A program made the position numbers and the translations under genes. The notes beneath the pieces were generated by a model that saw nothing but the letters and a program-made list of their open reading frames with translations, did no database searches and was not told the origin of the DNA. From Porphyra umbilicalis (Eukaryota; Rhodophyta; Bangiophyceae; Bangiales; Bangiaceae), in assembly GCA_002049455.2 (NCBI GenBank), contig KV919245.1, positions 1-41,019 of the forward strand: a stretch of DNA of 41,019 nucleotides, written 5' to 3'. Below, piece by piece: positions 10,619 through 19,841 of this stretch (positions within the stretch are counted from its first letter, which is position 1; every line of letters starts with the position of its first letter).

Positions 10619-11388
10619 CGGAGACAGAGGCCCTCGTTCATGCAGCGCTGACGCTCTTCCGGCGTCAATTTCGCAACCTTGATGCTTGACAGGTCCATAG
10701 GAGCGACGCCTCCGTCGGCCTGGGTGGTCGCGTGGCTCGAACTGCCGCCTGGAGACCGGAAGGCCCCAGCCTTGGCAGCCTCAATGCGGAGAGCGTCGGT
10801 CATAAGCGACTCGAGGTTGACGTACGTGCGGATGCAAAGCGGCTCCCAGATCGCGCGCTTCAGCCCATGGCTGTAGCGGTCGATTTTTTCCGACTCAGTG
10901 ATGTCGGGGATGTTCATGACAATGCTTAGGAACGTCTTGTTGAAGGTACCGACGTCTTTGAGCTGACGCCAGCCGTGCAGCTTGTTGCGGGCCGCTTGCA
11001 CCTTGTTCAGAGGGTTGAAGCGGCGGACCAGGCAAGTACGCAGCGTGTCCCAGTCGGGAATGCCGGTCGTAGTGCAATACGACTGCCACCAAGTGAACGC
11101 TTCACCATCGAGGTAGGTACACGCAATGCGACACGCCTCATCGGGCTCACTACCCGACACGTAGGCGTCCATGTGCGAGCACCACGCCTCAATTGTGCCG
11201 GGTTTGCCCGAGAACAGCGACGGTTTGTTAGGCCTAGCCGCGCGGTCCTTAGTTGCGAGCAAATTTTTTGTCCTCGCTAACTCGTCCTTAGTGTTCTTGA
11301 GATCGTCGCCGAGTTGTTGCACGAATGCTGTAAGCTGCGTCCAATCAGCGACCGACGGAGGAGCACTCGCGGCGCCTTGGTCCGTCAT
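10564..11388 (-). CDS. gag: Element 1 Gag (capsid/nucleocapsid)
   Basis: 274 aa from the ATG at 11388. The frame is open upstream to 11478, but the context and the sequence after this Met fit a Gag start better. The N-terminal part has a short coiled-coil-like stretch (about residues 20-55). The middle matches the retrotransposon Gag capsid pattern: PSLFSGKPG, then a TYLDGEAFTWWQSY block, then RFNPLNK. The C-terminus has one CCHC zinc knuckle, C255-X2-C258-X4-H263-X4-C268, followed only by PKGQRN and TGA. It packages element RNA in virus-like particles. It overlaps pol by 55 bp in the -1 relation. Upstream, after a 226-nt gap, lies ORF0. Confidence 0.92.
   Translation of the reverse strand: MTDQGAASAPPSVADWTQLTAFVQQLGDDLKNTKDELARTKNLLATKDRAARPNKPSLFSGKPGTIEAWCSHMDAYVSGSEPDEACRIACTYLDGEAFTWWQSYCTTTGIPDWDTLRTCLVRRFNPLNKVQAARNKLHGWRQLKDVGTFNKTFLSIVMNIPDITESEKIDRYSHGLKRAIWEPLCIRTYVNLESLMTDALRIEAAKAGAFRSPGGSSSHATTQADGGVAPMDLSSIKVAKLTPEERQRCMNEGLCLRCREKGHLAKDCPKGQRN
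10579..10585 (-). promoter_or_regulatory. Candidate -1 ribosomal frameshift heptamer C CCA AAA
   Basis: On the minus strand the gag codons TGC CCA AAA GGC contain C CCA AAA, which fits the X XXY YYZ slip rule in the gag frame. A -1 slip here moves the ribosome into the pol frame (PKRPAEL onwards) just after the zinc knuckle and 12 nt before the gag stop. I did not find a convincing downstream pseudoknot by eye. Confidence 0.75.
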
Positions 11389-11614
11389 GATGTCAAGTTG
11401 ATTTGGGTGCAACGAATCTGAGATACACCGGAGCGATTTGAGTCGCTCCGAGATCTGAAGATATGCAACCACAAACACCAGCGTCGTTCGGTACTTAGAA
11501 TGCGATCAAATGTTGAAAATCTTGATTGATGCAAAGAACGACGACGGCAACGATGACAACAACCGACACGGATCAACCGAGGAACTGACCAATCACAGAA
11601 CGATTTCCGCCTGG

Positions 11615-12247
11615 TCACTTGCGACGGGCCACCACGCGCGCGTGCGGCTGGCCGCGCTCGTGGCGACCGAGGTCCTGGGCCGTTTCAAACAGCCGTCCAC
11701 AGGGAGTGCAGCGAGGAAACTCTTTGGCACGGTTGATCGTAAATTTGTGACGACGCGACTCCTTGTGGTCCCGCAGCACTGCAAGGCTGTTGCAGCTTAC
11801 ACCGCACGGGCGACAGCGTTGAAGAAACACTGGCCCGCGGGCCGCCTTCCGGGCCTGCCGCACTTCGCGCTGCTCACCAGCACGAGCCGTAGACGGCCGA
11901 ATCTTCGCGATGCGCGGCGGCGGGGGTGCCACGTAGCGCCGTTCCGGTGCCTGTGGCGGCAACAGCGGGCCCTTGCCGCGGCCAACGACCGCCTTGGGGA
12001 TGTCCGCAGTCGCCGACGATGACGGGGTTGCACGGCCCGCCTTGGATAACGAGGACGCGCGTGCCGACGTGGATGATGAGGATGCGCGCGCCGCCGTGGA
12101 AGACGTGGACGCGCGCGCCGCCGTGGATGACGATGAAGCCCGCGCCACCGATGACTTCGGGGCGGCCGTCACCGCCGAAGAGTCAACAGATTTGGACCCT
12201 GAATTGGCAGCCACTGTGTTCCAATCAAATGGCAAAGAAAAGAACAA
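11615..12247 (-). CDS. Element 1 ORF0: protein with two U1/JAZ-type C2H2 zinc fingers, upstream of gag
   Basis: 210 aa, same strand as gag and the first long frame after the PBS. Residues 35-75 hold a 9-residue ARASSSSTA-like repeat (Arg at 36, 45, 54, 63, 72), mirrored in a 27-bp DNA repeat. The C-terminal part has two tandem fingers of the form C-X2-C-X12-H-X5-H: C145, C148, H161, H167 and C180, C183, H196, H202. Such spacing is typical of matrin/U1/JAZ fingers, which often bind double-stranded RNA or structured RNA. It ends in basic residues. It is not a standard chromovirus gene. It could be a captured host exon, a nucleic-acid chaperone or a regulator; the role is unknown. The opposite strand is also open (11973-12455) but that product is only a mirror of the repeat. 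Confidence 0.65.
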   Translation of the reverse strand: MFFSLPFDWNTVAANSGSKSVDSSAVTAAPKSSVARASSSSTAARASTSSTAARASSSSTSARASSLSKAGRATPSSSATADIPKAVVGRGKGPLLPPQAPERRYVAPPPPRIAKIRPSTARAGEQREVRQARKAARGPVFLQRCRPCGVSCNSLAVLRDHKESRRHKFTINRAKEFPRCTPCGRLFETAQDLGRHERGQPHARVVARRK

Positions 12248-12432
12248 AAGACAAGAGCAAAACCAAGGGTTTTGTCAGGCCAGGTGTCCTTTTCCGTGTG
12301 ATTGGTGGAGCCCACTGAATTCGTATTACGATGCCCGAAGCACGCCGAACACAGGAGGCCGCACCAAAGCACAAACACAGAGGGTACAAATTCAGGCCAA
12401 ATCAACAGCCAGAAAGCCAGTAGAGCCGAAAA

Positions 12433-12448
12433 CCACCTGGTGCTACCA
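12433..12448 (-). other. Primer binding site of Element 1
   Basis: Two bases inside the 5' LTR, on the minus strand, the sequence reads TGGTAGCACCAGGTGG. It starts with TGG (complement of tRNA CCA). The implied acceptor stem would begin with an A1:U72 pair, a trait of eukaryotic initiator tRNA-Met, so that tRNA is a reasonable but unproven primer. Confidence 0.8.
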
Positions 12449-12450
12449 CA

Positions 12451-13351
12451 TGTAAGACCCGCGATGCCACGTGGCGGGTCGTACGTACTTTGGGGAATCG
12501 AAACCGCCGAAGGCGGCGCCGGGGAAGACGATGGGCACGACGGAGGAGGGGTCCGAGGAGCTCAGCGGGCGCGACGACGGTCGGGTTTGGCGAGAGGGGT
12601 CACGAGGGAAAAGGTTGTCTTTTGGTACCGAGTCTGCCCCTCTCGATCCCCCCGGAGGAGCTCCTCCTGTCCGTCTATATACTCTCCTCGGGGCACCCCA
12701 GGTGCCCCAGATCATGCATGCGCTCGTCGTCCTCACGGTGTGGCACCAGAAGGGCCAAAACCGAGGGGAGACGGGCGTGTGTCGCTAAAACGCGGCACCA
12801 GATAGGCCAAAAACAAGGGTAAACGGGTGCGTGCCGCCAAAAACGCGGCACCAGATGCCTCAAAACGCAGGTAAAGAAACGTGGAGAATCAGGAGGCTTT
12901 CGACACGAATGTCGAAGACTGCGGGCACTTCCCATTGGACAGTGCGGCGTTCGACAGCCCCCACAGCAGGGCATGACCGGCCCAGCCCTGCTGGCACCGG
13001 ATCGCCCTAACGGATTGTACGGGACGCGGACAGTGATGTCGCGTCCCTATAGGGCTAGACAACTGACACCGACTCCCATTGGTGGCGTGGTGCTGACGCC
13101 GGTTGATCTGGAGTCAGGCGCCGCATCACGATGGGTCAGCAACGCGCTGGATGGCCCCACGCCGTATCAGGGTGATCGGCGTGTCCGTTGCTTCCACCGA
13201 AAAGATGGAGGCCGTTGTAGCGGGTGTTGGACGCGTACAGCGAGTCACTAAGGAAGCGTGCCACGTGGAAAGTGAGGTTTGAAAGCGGGTGAAACGTGGA
13301 AAGTAGGTTGAAAGTAGGCAGCCACGTGGCGTGAAAGGCCAAGGCCTTACA
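12451..13351 (-). repeat. Element 1 5' LTR (901 bp)
   Basis: Promoter copy of the LTR. Compared with 6149-7049 I see six differences: T to G near 12478, A to C near 12538, C to G near 12645, T to A near 12744, G to A near 13283 and T to A near 13336. Upstream of the TATA on the minus strand are repeated AAAACGCGGCACCAGAT boxes and two hairpins that may act as enhancer elements. Confidence 0.95.
12676..12681 (-). promoter_or_regulatory. TATA-like box in the 5' LTR of Element 1
   Basis: TATATA on the minus strand, followed by GAC. It lies 225 bp from the internal end of the LTR, leaving room for an R-U5 of about 190-200 bp. An 8-bp-stem hairpin sits just upstream at 12690-12708. Confidence 0.5.
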
Positions 13352-13356
13352 GTGCC
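13352..13356. repeat. Target-site duplication, right copy (GTGCC)
   Basis: Exact partner of 6144-6148, directly outside the right LTR. Confidence 0.93.
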
Positions 13357-13942
13357 GCCATCGCCGCCGCTACCGCCACGTCACTGATAGGCCCACAACA
13401 CTCGACCCGACTCAGCCCTGCCGCCGCCGGTCGTCGCCAGCGGCGACCATCCACCCCCGGCTCCATATGCACTCTGCTCGGCACCACACATACCGAACGA
13501 AAAGACACAAAACACCAAGACAGCAATCCAAGGCGAGGAAGGAACGCAAACTTGGCAAGCCTCACCCTCCATCAGCGTGGGCTTCTCGACACCTGGAAAA
13601 GACCACTGGCAACGCTACCTCGCGACCTTACCCACTCGTACGGGCTTCACTACCACTCTCACACACAGCTCACCATCGCCTCACCGCACAAAACAATATT
13701 ATCATGAGAAACGTACCCCACAGAGTGGCACCCGATCATCAGACCCACTCATCATCGTCGCGCTACGCACCGCGATATCTCCACGCCGCAGTGACTGGTG
13801 TTAGCCCAATCGAGGACGTCGCCCGTCGTCAGGTTGACCCTTACGATGCACTATGCGGCGTCATCGACCTTATGAAGAGGCCCGCTGCAAGGAGGACCGC
13901 AACCGCGGCTACATTGACAGAGCCAACCCCTCGGTGCCCCTG
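13357..13942. other. Unassigned right flank of Element 1
   Basis: Continues the host sequence interrupted by Element 1. Plus-strand frames run through it (13467-14330), but their composition is not convincing and they overlap the better minus-strand zinc-finger frame. No motif seen. Confidence 0.35.
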
Positions 13943-14404
13943 TCACGTCCGTGACGAGCCTCTTCCGGACGTGGCCATCCCGGATGAACAGACTGCACCA
14001 CAACTGCCCTGGGAACGACAGTCGTGCCGGTCAAAGTCTGCAACGGACCCAAACAGCAGTCCACAGGAAGGGCACTCGAACCACCCACGAGCTCCAGGAG
14101 GAATTCGGACACGACCACCACCTTCTCCGCTGGTACATAGCGCCGAGGGACACATGCAGCGGGCTCCCAGCTGCCATGCGTCGTTGCCGACATGCAGAGC
14201 AGCGCCGCCGCTCGAAGAAACAGCACAAGGACCAAAACGTACGGAGACATGCACATACTGTGAAGCGGGGTCGTCTGTGCGAGTGCGGTGCAGCACTGCA
14301 CCGCATGTTGAACAAAATTCGTCTGCATGATGAGAAGCACCAGAAGAAGGTGCCGATGGCTCGGGAGCAGGCGGCATCTTCGAATGAGTTCCGGATGAAG
14401 ACAT
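13943..14404 (-). CDS. Hypothetical small Cys/His protein with a zinc-finger motif
   Basis: 153 aa from the ATG at 14404; the frame is also open upstream to 14506 without an ATG. It carries C31-X2-C34 (FCSTCGAVLH) and C111-X2-C114-X12-H127-X-C129 (FECPSCGLLFGSVADFDRH), which looks like one C2HC finger plus half a zinc ribbon. Amino-acid use is natural. The role is unknown. The opposite strand holds a 301-aa frame (13951-14856) with no recognisable motif; I prefer the minus strand because of the paired cysteines. It may be an exon of a larger gene. Confidence 0.4.
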   Translation of the reverse strand: MSSSGTHSKMPPAPEPSAPSSGASHHADEFCSTCGAVLHRTRTDDPASQYVHVSVRFGPCAVSSSGGAALHVGNDAWQLGARCMCPSALCTSGEGGGRVRIPPGARGWFECPSCGLLFGSVADFDRHDCRSQGSCGAVCSSGMATSGRGSSRT

Positions 14405-14477
14405 CGTGCAGAGGACCTGCTCTGGAGAAGGCAGGAGCTCGGTGCTGCCGCGCACAAAGTGACGAAGAGGGTACTCG

Positions 14478-14517
14478 GGCGCCTTCTCTTGCAGAGCGCT
14501 CTGCACGAGAAGGCGCC
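14478..14517. repeat. 40-bp near-perfect palindrome
   Basis: Two 20-bp arms, GGCGCCTTCTCTTGCAGAGC and its inverted partner, with a single mismatch and no spacer. It lies about 75 bp upstream of the ATG of the minus-strand zinc-finger frame, so it could be a regulatory cruciform, a hairpin in the 5' leader, or the fused ends of a small element. Confidence 0.85.
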
Positions 14518-14519
14518 TG

Positions 14520-15213
14520 CGGGGTTGCTGTTCTGATTCTCACCTTTACACCGGATCAAAGAAAGAAGGGCTGCAACGTGCTTAAAATCAAATGGTCGAC
14601 AGAGATTGAGTCCCGCCTATTCATGGAGCCAAGCGAATGGACACTCTGCCGCAGGGACCGCTTGAATGACGGCATGGCGGACTTTCATGAAAATTCATGC
14701 TCAGATGCAAGGGAGCAGGACCTCGCATATCCCCTGACGCCGAGTTATCTGTTCCCGCCGTCTTCTTCTCGCCTGCTCCGGCAGTCACAGCCCCAACAGC
14801 ACAGCCGACTGCGGAACACAGACAACAAAGTACGGTCAGAGGCAGTGAACGCATGAGACAGGTGCACCTACAACTCGGCGAGCGTGGAGACGCCACAGAG
14901 CACGTTTGTTTTACACAATATTTTGACAAGTGCCTGTCGACACAATCATTCGGTACTGCCCGTAGGGCTGGTGAGAAGGGGGGCCATTGTCCACGTCTTG
15001 ATCCGAATGAAACTTCAAGTGCCCGATCTGACACTGTTGCGTGCAGCCATTGAGCTGTCACCTGTGACACGCAGAGCCAACCCAAGCCAGCAGATGGCCT
15101 CAACCAGCGAACGAGCAAGAACTCTGCCTGCTGGCCGCGTGCTCGCCTGTGGCAACCTCATGGCGCGAAGACAGGCAAGCACAGCTTGACACAGTGCCCC
15201 AATTTCGATTGCG
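14520..15213. other. Unassigned spacer
   Basis: Nothing recognised. Frames on both strands (for example 14621-15118 minus) lack motifs and have no clear coding character. Confidence 0.35.
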
Positions 15214-16065
15214 TTGCGCGCCAGTCCCGCAAATTCCCGTCTGTCTCGGGCGCTGTGCCTCACAGACGCTCCACGAGTGCTAAAGTCCGTAGTTCACCAG
15301 ACTCTCGCCACTCATGCATCCGGTTTGTACCAGTACGGCCGGTGTCGCACCCATTCGGGTCAGTATCTGCCCGCGCACCTGCGCCGCAACGCCGATCAGT
15401 TGCTGACTTCGGCAGCTTCCTGTACAACTGTGCGACGCCGCCGCCACGGAGGGACGAGAGGCGAGGACACCACACTGGGACGGACATCTCTGCTGCACGC
15501 TTGCCCCGTGGCGCATGCTTTCACCGTGGCGGCGCCATCCACCCTCCCGCAGTCCCCAGCCCCCCTGCAACACTCCCTTATGGAGACGGTCGTTCCCTCT
15601 CCTCCCCGGGGGGACGCCGGAGACCTTCTGCTTTGTCCTCTGCATCCCGACGTGGACTTGGAGCCGCGTTTTCGCGATGAGTCCCTCTTCCTCTGCCGTG
15701 CTGACCTGTGGGAGGCCGCCAACCTGATGCTTGCAATGTGCCCTGAGAAGGACGTGGCCTCGCTCATCCACTGGCGTCATCGTATGGAGACAACCCTCAA
15801 CCCCGTGCCCTTTGGCTGCTTCACGCAGCGCGGTCTCCTACTCCTCTTCACCTCGGCGTTTCACGAGCCCACCGAGCAACCCTCGTCATCCGTCGCCATG
15901 AACGTGTTTGTGCAGATGCTGGACGCATTTGTCGACTGCTTTTGGTCACGCTGGGACCTTCAAAACGAGAATGAGAAGTACCCCATTTGCACGCAGCACA
16001 CGCCAACTGCGCTTGCTTGTGGTAGCTGCGTGTCGAACCACCCGTTTTATGATGGTGCCCAGTAG
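15214..16065 (+). CDS. Hypothetical protein, unrecognised
   Basis: 283 aa from the first ATG; a second in-frame ATG at 15580 would give 161 aa. The part after 15580 reads like a genuine globular protein: LLLCPLHPDVDLEPRFRDES, then a Trp/Cys-bearing helical stretch (LWEAANLMLAMCPEKDVASL, IHWRHRMETTLNPVPFGCF), and a C-terminus rich in Cys, Phe and Trp. Third codon positions are mostly G or C. No domain comes to mind. The N-terminal 120 residues are less convincing and may be leader or intron. Immediately downstream begins the GC-rich low-complexity tract. It could be a host gene or a cargo gene of a transposon. Confidence 0.45.
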   Translation: MRASPANSRLSRALCLTDAPRVLKSVVHQTLATHASGLYQYGRCRTHSGQYLPAHLRRNADQLLTSAASCTTVRRRRHGGTRGEDTTLGRTSLLHACPVAHAFTVAAPSTLPQSPAPLQHSLMETVVPSPPRGDAGDLLLCPLHPDVDLEPRFRDESLFLCRADLWEAANLMLAMCPEKDVASLIHWRHRMETTLNPVPFGCFTQRGLLLLFTSAFHEPTEQPSSSVAMNVFVQMLDAFVDCFWSRWDLQNENEKYPICTQHTPTALACGSCVSNHPFYDGAQ

Positions 16066-18806
16066 AGGGGGGACATTTTTAAATGCATTGCCTCTGGTTT
16101 TTTGGACTACAACCTCCACCACACACAAGGGTCGTGCAGTTGCGCTGGCGGGCGACAAGCCGCCCTTCCCGCCGCCGCAGCCACTGCCACCGCCGGCGGT
16201 CACGGCGGCATCGGCACTGCCGACAGTGGCGTCAGCAGCGGCAAGTGCAGAAGAGCGGTTTGGTCACCACGCCGGATGTTACGGGGCGCCCCACCGGCGG
16301 CTCCGCTGTAGGCAGCTGCAGAGGAGACGGCGGACGCCGCGGTGGCGCATGCTTGGCAGGGGCCGGCACAGGCCCGACGTGCCCCTCCGCGGCGGTTGCA
16401 TTCGCCAACGTGACAACCGATGCTGCGTCGACCGCGGCGGTCGCCCGCGCGCCCCCGCCGGTGCCGTCGACTTGCGCGAGCGGCGGCGGCGCGGCGGGCT
16501 GCGACTTGGTCGCCCCCTTCCTAACGCCGCCGGTCGCACCATCGCCCCGTCCTTCGGCAGTCGCCCCCCCCACGCCGCCGCCGATGCCGCCGTCTTACAC
16601 GAGCGACGGGCGCGCGGCTGGCCTGCAACTTGGCCGCCCGAGTCCCCGACCACGCTGGGCGCACAGTCTCGCATTCCCTCGCTGGCGCGTGGGCACGCAT
16701 TGGAAGCCGACGCCTTGGCCGGTCCGGCGGCCGGCGGACCACCGAAAGGGCCGACTTGGCGGCCCCTGTGGTGCACGCGGCCGCCACGTTCGGAGCCGCA
16801 ACCGCCGCCGCAGCGCGTGCATGAGCTGTCTGATGTGCGGCGGCAGCCTTTTGTCGTTCGAGTTGACCGCTGCGAGAGGAGCACGCTGCTCCTGTTGTTT
16901 GCCAAATTTTTGGTGGCTCTTGCGCTCGTCCGGATGGAGACTGCCGCTTTTGTATCTGCTAGTGTTGCTGCTGCTCTTCTGGATGAACGTGATGCTGTTG
17001 TTCCCATTGTCGTCGTTTCTGTTGACGTTGCTGCTGCTGCAGTTGTTCCTGCTGCTGTTCTGATGTTGTCGTTGCTGTGCCCGTTGACGTCGAGTTGGTT
17101 GACGATGCTGTTGCTGCGGTTTTTGCTGCTGCTGTTCTGTCGTTTTTGTGGCTGTTAACGTTGCTGCTGCTACTGTTGGCGTCGGGCTCCTGCATTTCCC
17201 GTTGACGTTGCGGTTGACGGTACAGCTGCTGCTCTTCTTGCTCCTGCAATTGGTGTTGTCGTCGATGCTTCTGGTGTTGCTGGTGCTGCTGGCAATGACG
17301 TTGCAATTCCTGCTGCTGCTGCTCCACAGCAACAGCCCCGGGCGCCGCCGCCGCCGCCTACGCCTGTTGCAGCGCCATCGCCGCCGGGGCGGCCATGGCC
17401 GCCTGCTGCAGATGCTGCTGCTTGCGGGGAGGCGGAAGCTGGCGACAACCACCGGCTGGTGGCTGCTACTGGCGCGACGGCAGACGTTGGCAGCAACCGC
17501 CGTCTGGTTTTTCGGCTGCCTCCCTGGCGACACGTGCGATCCCGACAACCCCTGCTGCTGCTATACCATGCCGCCGCCACCTGCGCCGCCGCCGCCTCCG
17601 CCGCCTGGTGCTGCACCATCGCCGCCTGACAGCCATGGGCGCCTGGTTCAGTTGCTGCTGCTTGGTCGAAGCAACCTCCCGCACACCCCCCCCTTTATTT
17701 GTGCGTCCAACGGTCGCCAGCGCGCGCACCGTGCGGCCGCGGCAGTCTGCCGTGGTGGCGACGTTGGAATCGGGCGAAGCGGCCGCGGCCGTGGCGGCGG
17801 CGGGGCAGACAGCGGCAGCACAGACGGTGCCGGCGGCGACGGCTATCTCGACAGAGATGGCGGAGCCCGGGTGGCCGGCGGCGCCCCACGTTCCGCTCCC
17901 GCCGGGGGCCGTGCTGGCGCAAGCAGCGGCCACGAAAGAGACGAGGGCCACTGCGGCGGTGGCGCGGGCGGCGGCCGATTGCGGCGGTGGTGGCAGCGAC
18001 TGTAGCGGTGATGGTTGCGGTGGCTGTCGCAGCCGCAAGCGCAGGGCCCACGCACGGCCAGGGCCGCCTCTGCTGCCGCCGACGCCGGGGCACACGCGGC
18101 AATGGCCGCTGCTGCCGCCGCCTTCGGCTTGCTCCAAGATGTATGCCTCCCACACGCGCCGCCTTGAGCGGCGTCACCGCCACGTCCGCGGCCGGTATCC
18201 TGAAAGATGCACGTCCCCTGACAAAGGTGGCGACATCCCCTCCCCCCCAACACCAACAGCCCCAACACCGATAGCCCTTCCAGGCCACTCAGGTCACTGG
18301 GGCCAGTAGGCACTCCCAGGGACATCAAATAAAAGCGCTACCGCCACTGCCGCCGTAACGGCTGCAGCGTCCTCTCCATCCACCACACGGTGCCGCCGAT
18401 GCCGGCTGCAGCATCCTCTCCATCCCTCCCACGCGCCGACCACAGACGGAGTGGTCTCCAACACCCCCCGCCCATCTTCGAACGCGGAACCACTGCCCCC
18501 GCCGATGTTGTCAGCGCCACGCCCCCGGTCCCGCGAGCCGATGTCCGAACGCGAAACATTCCCGGACACGACAGGCGCAGCGAATGCCCACCGCCGCAGC
18601 CCGTGCCGCCCACGTCGACCGCAGCGGTGGCAGGAATACGGGTTCTGCGCGATGCGCCGCCGCCGAGACCGCCGCCGTCAAACCGTCTCCGCAGGCCACG
18701 GCAGCCGCATCCGCCGGTGCTCTGGACGACACTGTGATGCTCCCCCGTGACGTGCTTGTCGTCTGTGTGGGGTCCGTGACAGCAAGGTGAGAAAAGAGGC
18801 AAGTGT
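16066..18806. repeat. GC-rich triplet-like low-complexity tract (left of the transposase)
   Basis: Mostly CCG/GCC/GGC-type cryptic triplets that keep up to six frames open at once (for example 15908-17158 and 17395-18309 plus, 17466-18155 minus). I treat these as non-coding. The tract becomes more C-rich on the plus strand towards 18.0-18.7 kb. It contains the CTG/TTG stretch listed separately. Confidence 0.6.
16935..17335. repeat. Imperfect CTG/TTG (CAG/CAA) triplet tract
   Basis: About 400 bp of interrupted CTG, TTG and GTT triplets on the plus strand. On the minus strand one frame (16959-17327) reads as a glutamine-rich peptide with QQQQ and QQHQQHQ runs, and another as Asn/Ser-rich. It could be an old polyQ coding exon or a simple-sequence expansion. 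Many interruptions indicate it is not a recent expansion. Confidence 0.6.
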
Positions 18807-19841
18807 TTACTGCGCACGAACTGCTGCCAAAATCCGATCAACGCGGTCAAATTGCCCGACAATGTGGCGTTGACTCAAAAAACTGGCTGCCATCGCCTGC
18901 AGCAGGTGGGGGTCATCCACCAGAGCTGGATTGAGGTAGACCAAATTTCTGATGATCACCTTGAAATCGTTGAAAACGCCTTCAATCGGCTGCATGTCGG
19001 GGCTGTATGGAGGAAGGCGGAGGAACGCGACACCGTTGGCCGTCATGAAAGCGTCCCCATCGGCGTCATGGATAGGGGCGTTGTCAAACAGCACGACGCA
19101 GTTGTCGGGCTGTAGATCCCATGAGGCCCCAGGCGTGTACACGCCGAGCTTGGGAAAGAGATGTTGAAGAAAAAGTCGCCAGTCGGCCCCCGTCAACGCC
19201 TTCTCCCGTACGACCAAAGACATGAAGCCAAGGATGCGGCCTTGGCTGGACACCGCCATCGTTGTGCTTGTGCGAGGGACGGACCGCGGGTCACGGTCAC
19301 GGAGGTGCGAGCGCTCGTGCGTCAGCGACCGGCCGTAGAGACGAAACACGTCGGACCCATCCGTGTGCGTCTCATCGACGGAGACGATGCAGCGACGAGG
19401 GATGCGCTGCCGTACGATGGCGTGCTGACGCCGGCGCTCCTCCGTCGACTCACGAAAGAGCCGCAAAATCTTTTTACGACTGAATCCAAGACGGCGAAGG
19501 TGGCGGTCAACCGTGCTCTTAGAAAAACGGACTAGCGTCATGTCCCCCGCCGGGTCCTGACTCATCATCTTGAGCATCTCGGCGTGCTCGCGGAGCAACG
19601 CATGAGGATGATTCCGCACGAGGTAGATAAGACCGTCCATCAGCTGCCGGTTGTACTCGCAAGCGTCGTGGTGCTTGTTCCGCCGGTCCGCGTTGCGCCA
19701 CACCGACCCACTGTCCGCGTAGTACTGCTCCCAGCGCTTCAGCTGCGTGCGCGAGACGCCAATGCTCCTGCGCACCTTGCTGCGCTCCACACCGTTGGAC
19801 AGCATGGAGAGAGCAGAAGCGCGCAAGTGCTCAGAATACAT
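18807..19841 (-). CDS. DD33E transposase, IS630/Tc1/mariner superfamily (DDE_3 type)
   Basis: 344 aa from the ATG at 19841, the family's usual length. Residues 11-36 look like a helix-turn-helix (GVERSKVRRSIGVSRTQLKRW). The catalytic triad is D156 (SVDETH), D253 (LFDNAPIH) and E287 (YSPDMQPIE), with 33 residues between the last two. It would cut and paste its element, usually at TA dinucleotides. The frame stays open for 311 more codons upstream (to 20774), but those are Arg/Pro/Ala-rich GC repeat translation, so I chose the first Met with natural sequence. I found no terminal inverted repeats by eye. No stop or frameshift is seen in the domain. It sits alone inside GC-rich simple sequence. 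It could be an active element or a domesticated gene. Confidence 0.85.
   Translation of the reverse strand: MYSEHLRASALSMLSNGVERSKVRRSIGVSRTQLKRWEQYYADSGSVWRNADRRNKHHDACEYNRQLMDGLIYLVRNHPHALLREHAEMLKMMSQDPAGDMTLVRFSKSTVDRHLRRLGFSRKKILRLFRESTEERRRQHAIVRQRIPRRCIVSVDETHTDGSDVFRLYGRSLTHERSHLRDRDPRSVPRTSTTMAVSSQGRILGFMSLVVREKALTGADWRLFLQHLFPKLGVYTPGASWDLQPDNCVVLFDNAPIHDADGDAFMTANGVAFLRLPPYSPDMQPIEGVFNDFKVIIRNLVYLNPALVDDPHLLQAMAASFLSQRHIVGQFDRVDRILAAVRAQ

Larger units (their letters stand above)
6149..13351 (-). mobile_element. Element 1: full-length Ty3/gypsy chromovirus LTR retrotransposon
   Basis: A 7203-bp element on the minus strand. Order in its own direction: 5' LTR (12451-13351), PBS, ORF0 with zinc fingers, gag, -1 overlap, pol (protease, RT, RNase H, integrase, chromodomain), polypurine tract, 3' LTR (6149-7049). 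The LTRs begin TGTAAG and end CTTACA and differ at six of 901 positions by my reading, so insertion was recent on a neutral clock. The flanking GTGCC duplication is perfect. The structure is complete and both main ORFs are open, but pol has Ala for the first catalytic Asp of integrase and Asp-Asp-Gly in place of the usual D-S/T-G in protease, so this copy may not move by itself. Confidence 0.95.

Noticed and set aside
11973..12455. Plus-strand Asp/Ala-rich ORF of 160 aa opposite ORF0
   Set aside because: It is the mirror of the 27-bp repeat of ORF0, lacks motifs, and lies antisense to all other genes of the element.
13951..14856. 301-aa plus-strand ORF
   Set aside because: No motif; antisense to the frame with paired zinc-binding residues, which I consider the better candidate. 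Not fully excluded.
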